DNA from: an uncultured Acetatifactor sp.
GTDB lineage: Bacteria > Bacillota > Clostridia > Lachnospirales > Lachnospiraceae
Assembly: GCA_947581865.1 (NCBI GenBank)
Contig: CANPWA010000013.1
Location: forward strand, 1 to 64,000
Direction of reading: 5' to 3'
Length of the DNA stretch: 64,000 bases
A model generated the notes under the pieces. It was not told the origin of the DNA, made no database searches, and saw nothing but the letters and a program-made list of their open reading frames with translations. Below, piece by piece: positions 15,756-23,889 of the stretch (within the stretch, counting starts at the first letter, position 1; each line of letters begins with the position of its first letter). Made by a program: the position numbers and the translations under genes.

Positions 15756-15892
15756 GGTATACCTCCTTTTGGTTCCGTTCCTGTGTGGCTGAAGATAGGA
15801 CTGCTATTTACTAATTATATTAAATGCCAAAAGCAAAATCAATAGCCAGGGACAAGTATTTTAGAGTATTTTGCGGGAAACCGGTTCTGTAC

Positions 15893-15921
15893 TTTACGAA
15901 GAAGAAAAGGAATGTTATAGT
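15893..15921 (+). promoter_or_regulatory. Promoter of the HAD gene
   Basis: TTTACG (15893-15898), 17-base spacer, TATAGT (15916-15921), 39 bases before the start codon. Confidence 0.65.
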
Positions 15922-15959
15922 GGAATAACAACAGGGAAAGACGAAGAGGAGGAACGGGT

Positions 15960-16619
15960 ATGGCGTGGATCCGGGCGGTGCTGTTTGATATGGATGGCAC
16001 TCTGATCGACACGGAAAAATATTACCGGGTGTTCTGGCCCAGGGCGCTTGCGGAGTTCGGTTTTGAGATGACGGATCAGCAGGCGCTGGCGATGAGGAGT
16101 CTGGGCAGACCCTTTGCCCCCATGCAGCTTCGGCAGTGGTTTGGTGAGACACTGGATTATGAGGCGGTGAGGGAACGGCGGAAGAGGCTGATGGAGGAAT
16201 TTTTAAAACAGGAGGGGATCCGGGTCAAGCCCGGGGCGCAGGAACTGTTGGAGTATCTGAGGAAATGCGGGATCCTGGCTGCTGTAGCCACTGCTACAGG
16301 GAGGGAGCGGGCGTGCGAATGTCTGGAACAGGTTGGGCTGTTGGGGTATTTTGACCGGGTCATCAGCGCCACACAGGTAAAGGAGGGCAAACCTTCTCCG
16401 GACATTTATCTCTTCGCCTGTGAAAGCCTCGGAAGAAAACCGCAGGAGTGTATGGCGGTGGAAGATTCCCCCAATGGGGTTATGTCCGCGTACCGGGCGG
16501 GGTGCAGAGTCGTCATGGTGCCGGATCAGACCATGCCCGATAGGCAGCTGGAGAAATGTCTGTATGCCCGGGTGGATACCTTAAAGGACATCAAAGCGTT
16601 GATCGGGGTGGACGGATGA
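15960..16619 (+). CDS. HAD-superfamily phosphatase/phosphoglucomutase-like
   Basis: A 219-residue HAD hydrolase of subfamily IA. Motif I is D10-M-D12-G-T (LFDMDGTLIDTE). The helical cap covers about residues 17-85. Motif II is in VATATGRERA near 114, and motif III/IV is KEGKPSPDIYLFA (K near 142) and VEDSPNGV near 163. The group includes beta-phosphoglucomutases and small phosphate-ester phosphatases; the substrate cannot be chosen from sequence. GAGGAGG precedes the ATG and its own promoter is visible. Confidence 0.88.
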   Translation: MAWIRAVLFDMDGTLIDTEKYYRVFWPRALAEFGFEMTDQQALAMRSLGRPFAPMQLRQWFGETLDYEAVRERRKRLMEEFLKQEGIRVKPGAQELLEYLRKCGILAAVATATGRERACECLEQVGLLGYFDRVISATQVKEGKPSPDIYLFACESLGRKPQECMAVEDSPNGVMSAYRAGCRVVMVPDQTMPDRQLEKCLYARVDTLKDIKALIGVDG

Positions 16620-16750
16620 GACATACGCTCCGCGCGGGCTGGACGGGTTGATTTTTATGACTGTTTGTGTTATTGTTTTAACGATGTGAAAAAAAGAAGG
16701 TAACTTTAATTCTGATGTAAAATATTTAAGAAAAGATAGGAGAGAGACGG

Positions 16751-17671
16751 ATGGGACAGAAGTTTGACGACATTGTGGCAAAGGTGAAGAATTGCGGCAT
16801 GAAAAAGGTAGCCATATCCGTAGCGCAGGATTCCGCAGTGCTGGAGGCAGTGAAGGAAGCGAAGGCAAGAGGGATCGCAGACGCTATTTTGGTGGGGGAT
16901 GAGCCCAAAATCAGGGAGATCGCGGACGGGCTGCACATGGACCTTGACGGGTTTGAGATCATTCATGAGCCGGATATGATCCAGGCGTCTCTCACGGCAG
17001 TGAAGCTTGCCCATGACGGCAAAGCGGATATGTATATGAAGGGGCTGATCGACTCCAAAAATTTCCTGAGAAGTGTGCTGGATAAAGAGGTGGGGCTTCG
17101 CACCGGCGGTACCCTTTCCCATGTGTGCGTGTTTGAGATCCCGGGCATTGACAGACTGCTTTTTCTCACGGATGTTGCATTCATGACCTATCCCACGCTG
17201 GAGGATAAGGTGAATATCATAAAAAATACCATCCCTGTCTGTAAGGCCTGTGGGGTAGAGATGCCCAAAATAGCGCCGCTTGCCGCAGTGGAGGTGGTAA
17301 ACCCCAAGATGCCTGTGACCGTGGAGGCGGCGGAACTGACAAGAATGTGCGCGGCAGGAGAGCTGACGGGATGTATCGTAGATGGACCGCTCTCGCTGGA
17401 TCTTGCCATTGACGCGGAGGCGGCAAAGCATAAGGGAGCTACCGACAGAAAGATTCAGGGCGATGCGGATGTCCTTTTGTTCCCGGATATCCATGCGGGA
17501 AACCTGGTATACAAGGCGATCGTGCATATGGTACAGGTGAAGAACGGGTGTATCCTCACCGGAACCAAGGTGCCGGTCATTCTGACAAGCCGTTCCGATA
17601 CCTTTGAGACCAAGGTGAATTCCATCGCGCTTGCCGCAGTGGTCGCGGAGGAAATGAGAAAGGCGGACTGA
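16751..17671 (+). CDS. ptb: Phosphate butyryltransferase
   Basis: A 306-residue member of the phosphate acetyl/butyryl-transferase family. It converts butyryl-CoA and phosphate to butyryl-phosphate, which butyrate kinase then uses to make ATP. Segments typical of Ptb are readable: AILVGDEPKIREIA near 45-58, MKGLIDSKNFLRSVL near 97-111, and GDADVLLFPDIHAGNLVYK near 241-259. AGGAGAG precedes the ATG. Butyrate kinase lies 151 bases downstream, with only a small ORF between, giving the classic clostridial ptb-buk operon and identifying the organism as a probable butyrate producer by the kinase route. Confidence 0.95.
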   Translation: MGQKFDDIVAKVKNCGMKKVAISVAQDSAVLEAVKEAKARGIADAILVGDEPKIREIADGLHMDLDGFEIIHEPDMIQASLTAVKLAHDGKADMYMKGLIDSKNFLRSVLDKEVGLRTGGTLSHVCVFEIPGIDRLLFLTDVAFMTYPTLEDKVNIIKNTIPVCKACGVEMPKIAPLAAVEVVNPKMPVTVEAAELTRMCAAGELTGCIVDGPLSLDLAIDAEAAKHKGATDRKIQGDADVLLFPDIHAGNLVYKAIVHMVQVKNGCILTGTKVPVILTSRSDTFETKVNSIALAAVVAEEMRKAD

Positions 17672-17672
17672 C

Positions 17673-17807
17673 ATGGTCTGGTTGCCGGAAATCGTCGCGG
17701 AGGCTGTCGGTGAGATCGCGGGAGCAGTCGTGGACAGGAAGGTGAATCCCTGGGCAGAAGAGCGAAAGCAGCATCAAAATATAAAGGAATATAAAGAAAA
17801 AATATAA
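17673..17807 (+). CDS. Small ORF (44 residues) between ptb and buk
   Basis: ATG at 17673, one base after the ptb stop, opens a 44-codon frame ending TAA at 17805-17807. The product starts MVWLPEIVAEAVGEIAGAVV and continues with a charged Lys/Glu-rich tail; the N-terminal half could form an amphipathic helix. It lacks a strong ribosome site and would rely on termination-reinitiation from ptb. It fills nearly all of the ptb-buk gap. No family recognised. Confidence 0.4.
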   Translation: MVWLPEIVAEAVGEIAGAVVDRKVNPWAEERKQHQNIKEYKEKI

Positions 17808-17822
17808 AAAGGAGAGAATGTC

Positions 17823-18890
17823 ATGGCGATCAAGAGTCTGATCATCAATCCCGGTTCCACCTCCACCAAGATCGGAGTGTTTGAGGATGAGAACCTGCTT
17901 TTTGAGGAGACACTGCGGCACTCCACGGAGGAGATCGCGCAGTTTGGCTCTATTGTGGAGCAGAAAGATTTTCGCAGGAAGATCATTATGGATCTGCTGG
18001 TTTCCAAAGATTTCGATATCCATTCCCTGGATGTGGTGGTGGGACGGGGCGGTATGTTAAAACCGATCCCCGGCGGCACCTATGCGGTGACCGACGCGCT
18101 GCTGCAGGATCTGAAAGTGGGAGTACAGGGGCAGCATGCCTCCAATCTGGGGGGGATCCTGGCGCGGGAGATCGCCGATTCCATAGGGGTTCCCTCTTAT
18201 ATCGTGGATCCTGTGGTGGTGGATGAACTCATGCCTGTCTCCAGACTTTCCGGCGTCCCGGAGCTTCCCAGGGTCAGCATTTTCCATGCGCTGAACCAGA
18301 AGGCTGTGGCAAAGAGATACGCGAAAGAGATCGGTAAGCCTTATGAGTCCCTGCGGCTGATCGTGGTTCACATGGGCGGCGGGGTGTCCGTGGGCGCTCA
18401 TATTGACGGCAAGGTGGTGGATGTGTTCAATGCTTTGGACGGCGACGGCGCATTTTCTCCCGAAAGGGCAGGAGCGGTGCCCAGCGGCGCGCTGATCCGG
18501 ATGTGTTTTTCCGGGAAATATACGGAGAAGGAAGTCTATAGCAAGATCGTGGGCAAGGGTGGTTTCAATGCCTATCTTGGCACCAACGATATGCGGGAAG
18601 TGACAAAGATGGCCAATGAGGGAAACGAGGATGCCAGGCTTGCCAAGGCGGCATTTGTGCATCAGGTGGCAAAGGATATCGGCTCCATGGCCTGTGTGCT
18701 GAAAGGAAAAGTGGACCGGATCATTGTGACCGGAGGAATCGCCTACGGCGGGGATGTGGTAGACGCCCTGAAGGAAAGAGCGGAGTGGATCGCTCCTTTC
18801 ACTGTCTACCCCGGGGAGGATGAGCTTCTGGCGCTGGTCCAGGGGGCGCTTCGTGTACTCAACGGAGAGGAGCAGGTCTGCGAATACTAG
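17823..18890 (+). CDS. buk: Butyrate kinase
   Basis: A 355-residue kinase of the acetate/butyrate kinase (ASKHA) family, transferring phosphate from butyryl-phosphate to ADP. Motifs are the N-terminal [17 protein letters not shown] at residues 6-22, [13 protein letters not shown] near 181-193, and [12 protein letters not shown] near 299-310. AAAAGGAG lies upstream of ATG 17823. It ends the ptb-buk operon and is convergent with the araC-type gene 10 bases downstream. Confidence 0.96.
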   Translation: MAIKSLIINPGSTSTKIGVFEDENLLFEETLRHSTEEIAQFGSIVEQKDFRRKIIMDLLVSKDFDIHSLDVVVGRGGMLKPIPGGTYAVTDALLQDLKVGVQGQHASNLGGILAREIADSIGVPSYIVDPVVVDELMPVSRLSGVPELPRVSIFHALNQKAVAKRYAKEIGKPYESLRLIVVHMGGGVSVGAHIDGKVVDVFNALDGDGAFSPERAGAVPSGALIRMCFSGKYTEKEVYSKIVGKGGFNAYLGTNDMREVTKMANEGNEDARLAKAAFVHQVAKDIGSMACVLKGKVDRIIVTGGIAYGGDVVDALKERAEWIAPFTVYPGEDELLALVQGALRVLNGEEQVCEY

Positions 18891-18900
18891 TTTCAGGGTT

Positions 18901-19755
18901 TTAGTTTGGATTCTTGCGGAACTCCCGGGGGGATTTGCCGTACACTTTCCGGAACAGATCCTTGAAATAATTGCTGTCATTGAAGCCATACTCTAAGGCG
19001 ATGTCGGTGATGGTGCTGTCTGTAGTTAAAAGTGCCGTCTGGGCATGCCTGAGCCGCACATAATTTAAATATTCCTTGAATCCCATTCCGGTGGTCTGTT
19101 TGAATTTTCTGCTGAAATAGGTGGGGCTGAGAGAGACCGCGGCGGAAACTTCTTCCAGCGTCAGCCGCTTGCGGAAATTTTTGTAAATATATTTGGTGGC
19201 GAGAAGGATTTCGGCATCCCGGAAGTTGAGAAGATCCGGTTCTTTCTCTGCCATGACGGAATGGCGCATGAGCATCAGAAGGATTTCGTGCAGATAGACG
19301 CCAAGAAAGCTTTCGGAATATTCATCAATATGCGCCTGCTCGGCGAGCATGCGCGAGATCAGGGCGGTGAAATTTTCCTGATAAAGGGCGGGGATGCTTC
19401 CCATGAAAGAATGGGGGGCATCTCCTTTTTGGGGGGACAGGGATTCCCATTTGAGATGTTCCTGCTTGAAACAGATCGTACAGATCTCACAGTTTTCATT
19501 GTAGAGAGAATGGTGCAGCTCACCGGGGACGATGAAGACCAGATCCCCCTTTTCCAGCCGATAGATGCTGTCCTTTAGCAGAAAGCGGGACTGCCCTGAG
19601 AGAAGATAAAATATTTCGTAATAATTGTGGTAATGATCCGCCTGCAGCGGGGAAAAATCGCCCCGTTTGCCGCGGACGATCTCGATATGCCGGATGTCCC
19701 TGTGGGCGCCGGCGCCGCGTGTGGGTGAAGACGAAAAAGCAGTTGGATCGTTCAT
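18901..19755 (-). CDS. AraC-family transcriptional regulator with cupin domain
   Basis: A 284-residue regulator. The N-terminal cupin sensor covers about residues 38-105 (HYHNYYEIFYLLSG, then VPGELHH). The C-terminal double-HTH AraC domain covers about 183-281 (LTLEEVSAAVSLSPTYFSRK and IALEYGFNDSNYFKDLFRK). Regulators of this form usually sense a sugar or related ligand. It is divergent from thrH, and the nearest catabolic genes are the galacturonate genes 1-2 kb away, so a link is possible but not shown. GGAAGG precedes the ATG. Confidence 0.92.
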   Translation of the reverse strand: MNDPTAFSSSPTRGAGAHRDIRHIEIVRGKRGDFSPLQADHYHNYYEIFYLLSGQSRFLLKDSIYRLEKGDLVFIVPGELHHSLYNENCEICTICFKQEHLKWESLSPQKGDAPHSFMGSIPALYQENFTALISRMLAEQAHIDEYSESFLGVYLHEILLMLMRHSVMAEKEPDLLNFRDAEILLATKYIYKNFRKRLTLEEVSAAVSLSPTYFSRKFKQTTGMGFKEYLNYVRLRHAQTALLTTDSTITDIALEYGFNDSNYFKDLFRKVYGKSPREFRKNPN

Positions 19756-19883
19756 GGGGTTCTACCTTCCAATCATTTTAAGAAATTACAGGTGCCTGGG
19801 ATGCGATGAAATTTATATTATCATAGCACAAAATGTCTGGAAAGAATACTGTTTTGAAAACGGCAGAGAAAATTTTTTGATAC

Positions 19884-19912
19884 TTTACATTGATTGGAAA
19901 ATGCTTTATACT
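19884..19912 (+). promoter_or_regulatory. Promoter of thrH
   Basis: TTTACA (19884-19889), 17-base spacer, TATACT (19907-19912), 43 bases before the ATG, in the divergent region between the araC-type gene and thrH. Confidence 0.75.
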
Positions 19913-19954
19913 GATGGAGATCTGCAGTTTGTAATTTGGAAAAGGAGATCTGTC

Positions 19955-20557
19955 ATGTATATTACCTGTTTGGATTTGGAGGGCGTGCTTGTGCCCGAGA
20001 TCTGGATCGCTTTTGCGGAGGCGAGCGGTATCCCTGAGTTGAAGAAAACCACGAGGGATGAGCCCGATTACGATAAACTCATGAAATGGCGCATCGGAGT
20101 GCTGAAGGAGCATGGGCTTGGGCTGAAGGAAATTCAGGATACCATTGCAAAAATCGATCCGCTTCCCGGTGCTAAGGAATTTTTGGACGAGCTGCGCAGC
20201 TTTACGCAGGTTATCATCATCAGCGATACGTTCACACAGTTTGCCACACCGCTCATGGAAAAGCTGGGATGGCCCACGATCTTCTGTAACTCTTTAGAGG
20301 TTGCGGACAATGGGGAGATCACAGGATTTAAGATGCGTATCGAGCAATCCAAACTGACCACGGTGAAGGCGCTGCAGTCCATCGGCTACGACACCATTGC
20401 CAGTGGCGACAGCTACAACGATCTGGCAATGATCCAGGCGAGCAAGGCGGGCTTTCTGTTCCGCAGCACTGACCGGATCAAAGCGGATTATCCGCAGTTT
20501 CCCGCTTTTGAGACCTATGAGGAACTCATGGCGGCAATCAAACAGGCAATGGTGTAG
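19955..20557 (+). CDS. thrH: ThrH-type phosphoserine/homoserine phosphotransferase
   Basis: A 200-residue HAD enzyme. The N-terminal CLDLEGVLVPEIW is the signature of ThrH rather than SerB: the nucleophile is D7 and the usual second Asp of motif I is Glu9. Motif II is IIISDTF near residues 88-94, and motif IV is ASGDSYNDLAM near 149-159. ThrH of Pseudomonas has phosphoserine phosphatase and homoserine phosphotransferase activity; the in vivo role here is not known. The start at 19955 has AAAGGAG upstream. A longer in-frame extension to 19667 would overlap the divergent regulator and contain the promoter, and is rejected. Confidence 0.9.
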   Translation: MYITCLDLEGVLVPEIWIAFAEASGIPELKKTTRDEPDYDKLMKWRIGVLKEHGLGLKEIQDTIAKIDPLPGAKEFLDELRSFTQVIIISDTFTQFATPLMEKLGWPTIFCNSLEVADNGEITGFKMRIEQSKLTTVKALQSIGYDTIASGDSYNDLAMIQASKAGFLFRSTDRIKADYPQFPAFETYEELMAAIKQAMV

Positions 20558-20655
20558 TCTGCCGGCAGGCTTTTTGCGCCCCAAGGGGATTATGTGCGGC
20601 GGATATTTTCTGCAGGCATAAAAAGACCTTAGACATAAAAAATATTAGACATAAA

Positions 20656-20707
20656 AAGACCTCCTGAGTAGATTTGGGTAATCTTCCCTGTCTGCTCAGG
20701 AGGTCTT
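20656..20707 (-). terminator. Terminator of uxaC
   Basis: AAGACCTCCTGAG (20656-20668) pairs perfectly with CTCAGGAGGTCTT (20695-20707). Read on the minus strand it is followed by a T-run, so it serves uxaC. Confidence 0.85.
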
Positions 20708-20756
20708 GTTCGTATCAGATCTGTGCGCTGTCCCTTAATGTGGTTTTAAAACCGGT

Positions 20757-22169
20757 TTATTTTAAGGGAAATTTGAAGTAATTCTTCGCGTTGTTGTAGG
20801 AGATGTTTTCCACGATCTCGCCCAGGATATCATAGTCTTCGGGGAACTCACCGTTCTCTACCCAGTTGCCGATGAGATTGCAGAGGATCCTGCGGAAATA
20901 CTCATGTCTGGTGTAGGAGAGGAAGCTTCTGGAATCGGTCAGCATGCCCACAAAGCCGGAGAGGTTGCCCAGGTTTGCCAGGGAGATCATCTGATCCTGC
21001 ATACCGGTCTTGTGATCGTTGAACCACCATGCGCTGCCCTGCTGAATCTTTGCGACAGCGGTGGAATCCTGGAAGCATCCCAGGATGGTGCCGATGGACT
21101 GGTTGTCATTGGGATTCAGGCTGTAGAGAATGGTTCTGGGAAGCTCGTCAGTCTGGATCAGGGCGTTTAAGAAATCTGCCATCTGAGCGGAGGGCGCATA
21201 GTTGTTGATGCAGTCGTAGCCGGTGTCGGGACCAAGCTTTTCGTACATCAGGGTGTTATTGTCGCGCTTGCATCCGTAATGGAGCTGCATTGCCCAGTCA
21301 AGTCTGTGGTACTCTCTGCCCACAAAGAGCATGAATGCCGTCTTGAACTTCATCTCTTCCTCTCTGGTGAGGGGGATCCTGTTCTGTCTCTTTAAGAAGA
21401 TCTGCTCCACTTCCTCATCGCTTGCGGGAACATACATTACATATTCCAGAGCGTGATCGGATACATTACATCCCATGGAAGCGAAGAATTCCATCCTCTG
21501 TTTCAGGGCTTCCTTCAGGGCGGCGAAGGTGATGATCTCGTCCATGCCGCACACCTCGGTCAGCTTAGCCAGATAGTCGAGGTACTCGGGCTTTTCGATG
21601 TTCATTGCCTTGTCGGGTCTCCAGGCGGGGCGCACGATGACGTCAAAGCTGTCATCTTCGGCGATCTTTTTGTGCCATTCCAGAGAGTCGATGGGATCGT
21701 CGGTGGTGCAGATGAGGGTTACATTGCTCTGCTTTATGATGTTGCGCACGCTCATGGAGGGCTCCTTCAGCTTGGCGTTGCACAGATTCCACACTTCATC
21801 GGCGGTTTTGGCGCTCAGCACTCCGTTGTAGCCGAAGTATCTTTGCAGCTCCAGATGGCTCCAGTGGTAGAGGGGGTTGCCGATAGCCTTGCCCAGGCAC
21901 TCTGCCCATTTGCAGAATTTCTCATAATCGGAGGCATCTCCGGTGATGTATTTCTCGTCCACTCCGCAGGAGCGCATGAAACGCCATTTGTAGTGGTCGC
22001 CGCCCAGCCATACCTGGGTGATGTTGTCAAACTGGCGGTCTTGTGCGATCTCTTTGGGATTGATGTGGCAGTGGTAGTCCAGAATCGGGGTTTTCTCTGC
22101 ATAGTCGTGAAACAGCTTTTTGGCGGTCTCAGTCTCAAGCAGGAAGTCTTTGTCCATAAATGCTTTCAT
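20757..22169 (-). CDS. uxaC: Glucuronate/galacturonate isomerase
   Basis: A 470-residue uronate isomerase of the amidohydrolase fold that interconverts D-galacturonate and D-tagaturonate (or glucuronate and fructuronate). The metal-binding HCH motif is H33-C-H35 in PILDYHCHINPKE. Conserved segments FRMRSCGVDE-like (read as WRFMRSCGVDE near 62-72) and IVRPAWRPDKA-like (read as VRPAWRPDKA near 180) are present. AAATGGAGG lies upstream of the ATG. It is divergently transcribed from uxaB-uxaA; a promoter and palindrome lie in the shared region. It is the first intracellular step for galacturonate released from pectin by enzymes encoded elsewhere in this window. Confidence 0.95.
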   Translation of the reverse strand: MKAFMDKDFLLETETAKKLFHDYAEKTPILDYHCHINPKEIAQDRQFDNITQVWLGGDHYKWRFMRSCGVDEKYITGDASDYEKFCKWAECLGKAIGNPLYHWSHLELQRYFGYNGVLSAKTADEVWNLCNAKLKEPSMSVRNIIKQSNVTLICTTDDPIDSLEWHKKIAEDDSFDVIVRPAWRPDKAMNIEKPEYLDYLAKLTEVCGMDEIITFAALKEALKQRMEFFASMGCNVSDHALEYVMYVPASDEEVEQIFLKRQNRIPLTREEEMKFKTAFMLFVGREYHRLDWAMQLHYGCKRDNNTLMYEKLGPDTGYDCINNYAPSAQMADFLNALIQTDELPRTILYSLNPNDNQSIGTILGCFQDSTAVAKIQQGSAWWFNDHKTGMQDQMISLANLGNLSGFVGMLTDSRSFLSYTRHEYFRRILCNLIGNWVENGEFPEDYDILGEIVENISYNNAKNYFKFPLK

Positions 22170-22186
22170 TTTGGTTCCTCCATTTG

Positions 22187-22230
22187 AATGATATATAGGT
22201 CATTATAATAGTTACCGCGTATAAAGTAAA
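22187..22230 (-). promoter_or_regulatory. uxaC promoter with overlapping palindrome
   Basis: On the minus strand, TTTACT (22225-22230) and TATAAT (22202-22207) are 17 bases apart. Just downstream, AATGA (22187-22191) and TCATT (22200-22204) form a palindrome with an 8-base AT-rich centre overlapping the -10 box. This is a plausible operator for a GntR-type uronate regulator (ExuR/UxuR-like), which is not encoded here. Confidence 0.65.
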
Positions 22231-22321
22231 GACAAACCAAGAATGTTCATTATCGATTATACCCAATCCGGCACGGTTTTTCAAGATATTTTGAAGTTGC
22301 GTATTTTGTACTTTTTTTGTA

Positions 22322-22351
22322 GTGGAAAATCTTTGCCGGATATGTTATAGT
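22322..22351 (+). promoter_or_regulatory. Possible uxaB-uxaA promoter
   Basis: GTGGAA (22322-22327), 18-base spacer, TATAGT (22346-22351), 78 bases before uxaB. The -35 box is poor. Confidence 0.4.
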
Positions 22352-22428
22352 AGACTTATTAGATCGGAAAAGCCGGCGTCCGCCGGAAACTTAAGATGCG
22401 CGGGGAGCGCAGAATGGAGGATTAGTGA

Positions 22429-23889
22429 ATGGAAATCTTAAACAAGTCAATGACAGGCAAGAAAGAGAGACCGATCAAAGTAGTCCAGTTCGGCGAGGGC
22501 AACTTCCTGCGCGCGTTTGTGGATTATATGATCGACATCGCCAACGAGAAGGGAACCTTTGACGGCGACATCGTTCTGATCAAGCCGATCGAGTTCGGCA
22601 ATCTGGACATGTTCCACAAGCAGGACTGCCAGTATACCGTATCCCTCCGCGGCAATGTGGACGGCGAGGGCAAGATCATCAACCGCGTGGTGACCAGCGT
22701 GGCGGATGCGGTGGACACCTTTAATGAGTATGACAAATTCATGGGGCTTGCCGAGATCGATACCCTCCGCTTTGTGGTCTCCAACACCACGGAGGCGGGC
22801 ATCGTGTATGACGACACCGATAAGTTTGAATCAAATCCTCCCAAGACTTTCCCCGGAAAGCTGACGAAGTTCTTATATCATAGATTCGAGACCTTTAAGG
22901 GCGATATGTCCAAGGGGCTGGTGATGTTGCCCGTGGAGCTGATCGATGACAACGGGATCATGCTGAAGAAATGCGTGATGCAGCTGATCGGGCTCTGGGG
23001 GCTGTCCGATGAGTTCAGAAAATGGGTGGATGAGGCCTGCATCTTCACCGCGACGCTGGTGGACCGCATCGTCACCGGGTATCCCCGCGCCACCGAGAAG
23101 GAGGAGTGGGAGAAGCTGGGCTATGAGGATCACATCATGGTGACCGGAGAGCCCTTCGCTCTGTGGGTGATCGAGTCCGACAAGGATATCAGCAAAGAGT
23201 TTGATCTTCCCGGCGCCGGGCTGCCCGTTGTGTTCACCGACGACCACCATCCTTACAAGCAGAGAAAGGTCCGCATCTTAAACGGCGCCCACACGTCCTT
23301 CGTACTGGCGTCCTGGCTGTGCGGCAACGACATCGTGAGACAGTCCATGGAGGACAGCGATGTGCGCGATTTTATGAACAAGACGATCTTTGACGAGGTG
23401 ATCCCCACCCTGACGCTCCCCGAGGATGAGCTGAAGGCATTTGCGGGCGAAGTGGTGAACCGCTTCAACAACCCTTATGTGGATCACGCGCTGCTTGCCA
23501 TCTCCTTGAACTCCGTTTCCAAGTGGAGGGCGAGATGTATGCCCAGCCTGCTCGGCTATGTGGACAAATTCGGCAAGCTTCCTCCTCACCTGACCTTCTC
23601 CATCGCCGCGCTGATGGCATTCTACACCGGAACCGAGATCCGGGACGGAGCGCTGATCGGCCACAGAAACGGCGAGGAGTACAATGTGAAGGATGATATG
23701 CCCGTGCTGGAGTTCTTCCGTGACAACAGCGGCAAAGACACCAAAGAGTTTGTGACCGCTTATCTGGGGAGAGAGGATTTCCACGGTCAGGATCTGAACA
23801 AGGTACCCGGGCTCACCAACGCGGTGACGGCTTATCTGGACGATATTAAATCAAATGGTATGAGGGCGGCATTATGCAGAATTTCTTAA
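22429..23889 (+). CDS. uxaB: Tagaturonate reductase (altronate oxidoreductase)
   Basis: A 486-residue NAD-dependent polyol dehydrogenase of the mannitol dehydrogenase family, reducing tagaturonate to altronate. The nucleotide-binding start KVVQFGEGNFLRAFVDYM is at residues 18-35. The catalytic region has DDHHPYKQRKVRILNGAHT near 267-285, including the conserved Lys and the NGxHT motif. GGAGG lies upstream of the ATG. It overlaps uxaA by 16 bases, so the pair is translationally coupled. Product feeds directly to UxaA. Confidence 0.95.
   Translation: MEILNKSMTGKKERPIKVVQFGEGNFLRAFVDYMIDIANEKGTFDGDIVLIKPIEFGNLDMFHKQDCQYTVSLRGNVDGEGKIINRVVTSVADAVDTFNEYDKFMGLAEIDTLRFVVSNTTEAGIVYDDTDKFESNPPKTFPGKLTKFLYHRFETFKGDMSKGLVMLPVELIDDNGIMLKKCVMQLIGLWGLSDEFRKWVDEACIFTATLVDRIVTGYPRATEKEEWEKLGYEDHIMVTGEPFALWVIESDKDISKEFDLPGAGLPVVFTDDHHPYKQRKVRILNGAHTSFVLASWLCGNDIVRQSMEDSDVRDFMNKTIFDEVIPTLTLPEDELKAFAGEVVNRFNNPYVDHALLAISLNSVSKWRARCMPSLLGYVDKFGKLPPHLTFSIAALMAFYTGTEIRDGALIGHRNGEEYNVKDDMPVLEFFRDNSGKDTKEFVTAYLGREDFHGQDLNKVPGLTNAVTAYLDDIKSNGMRAALCRIS

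Noticed and set aside
18057..18989. Long open frame on the minus strand opposite buk
   Set aside because: It is the antisense of a clear butyrate kinase gene, has His/Arg/Pro-biased composition and no ribosome site.
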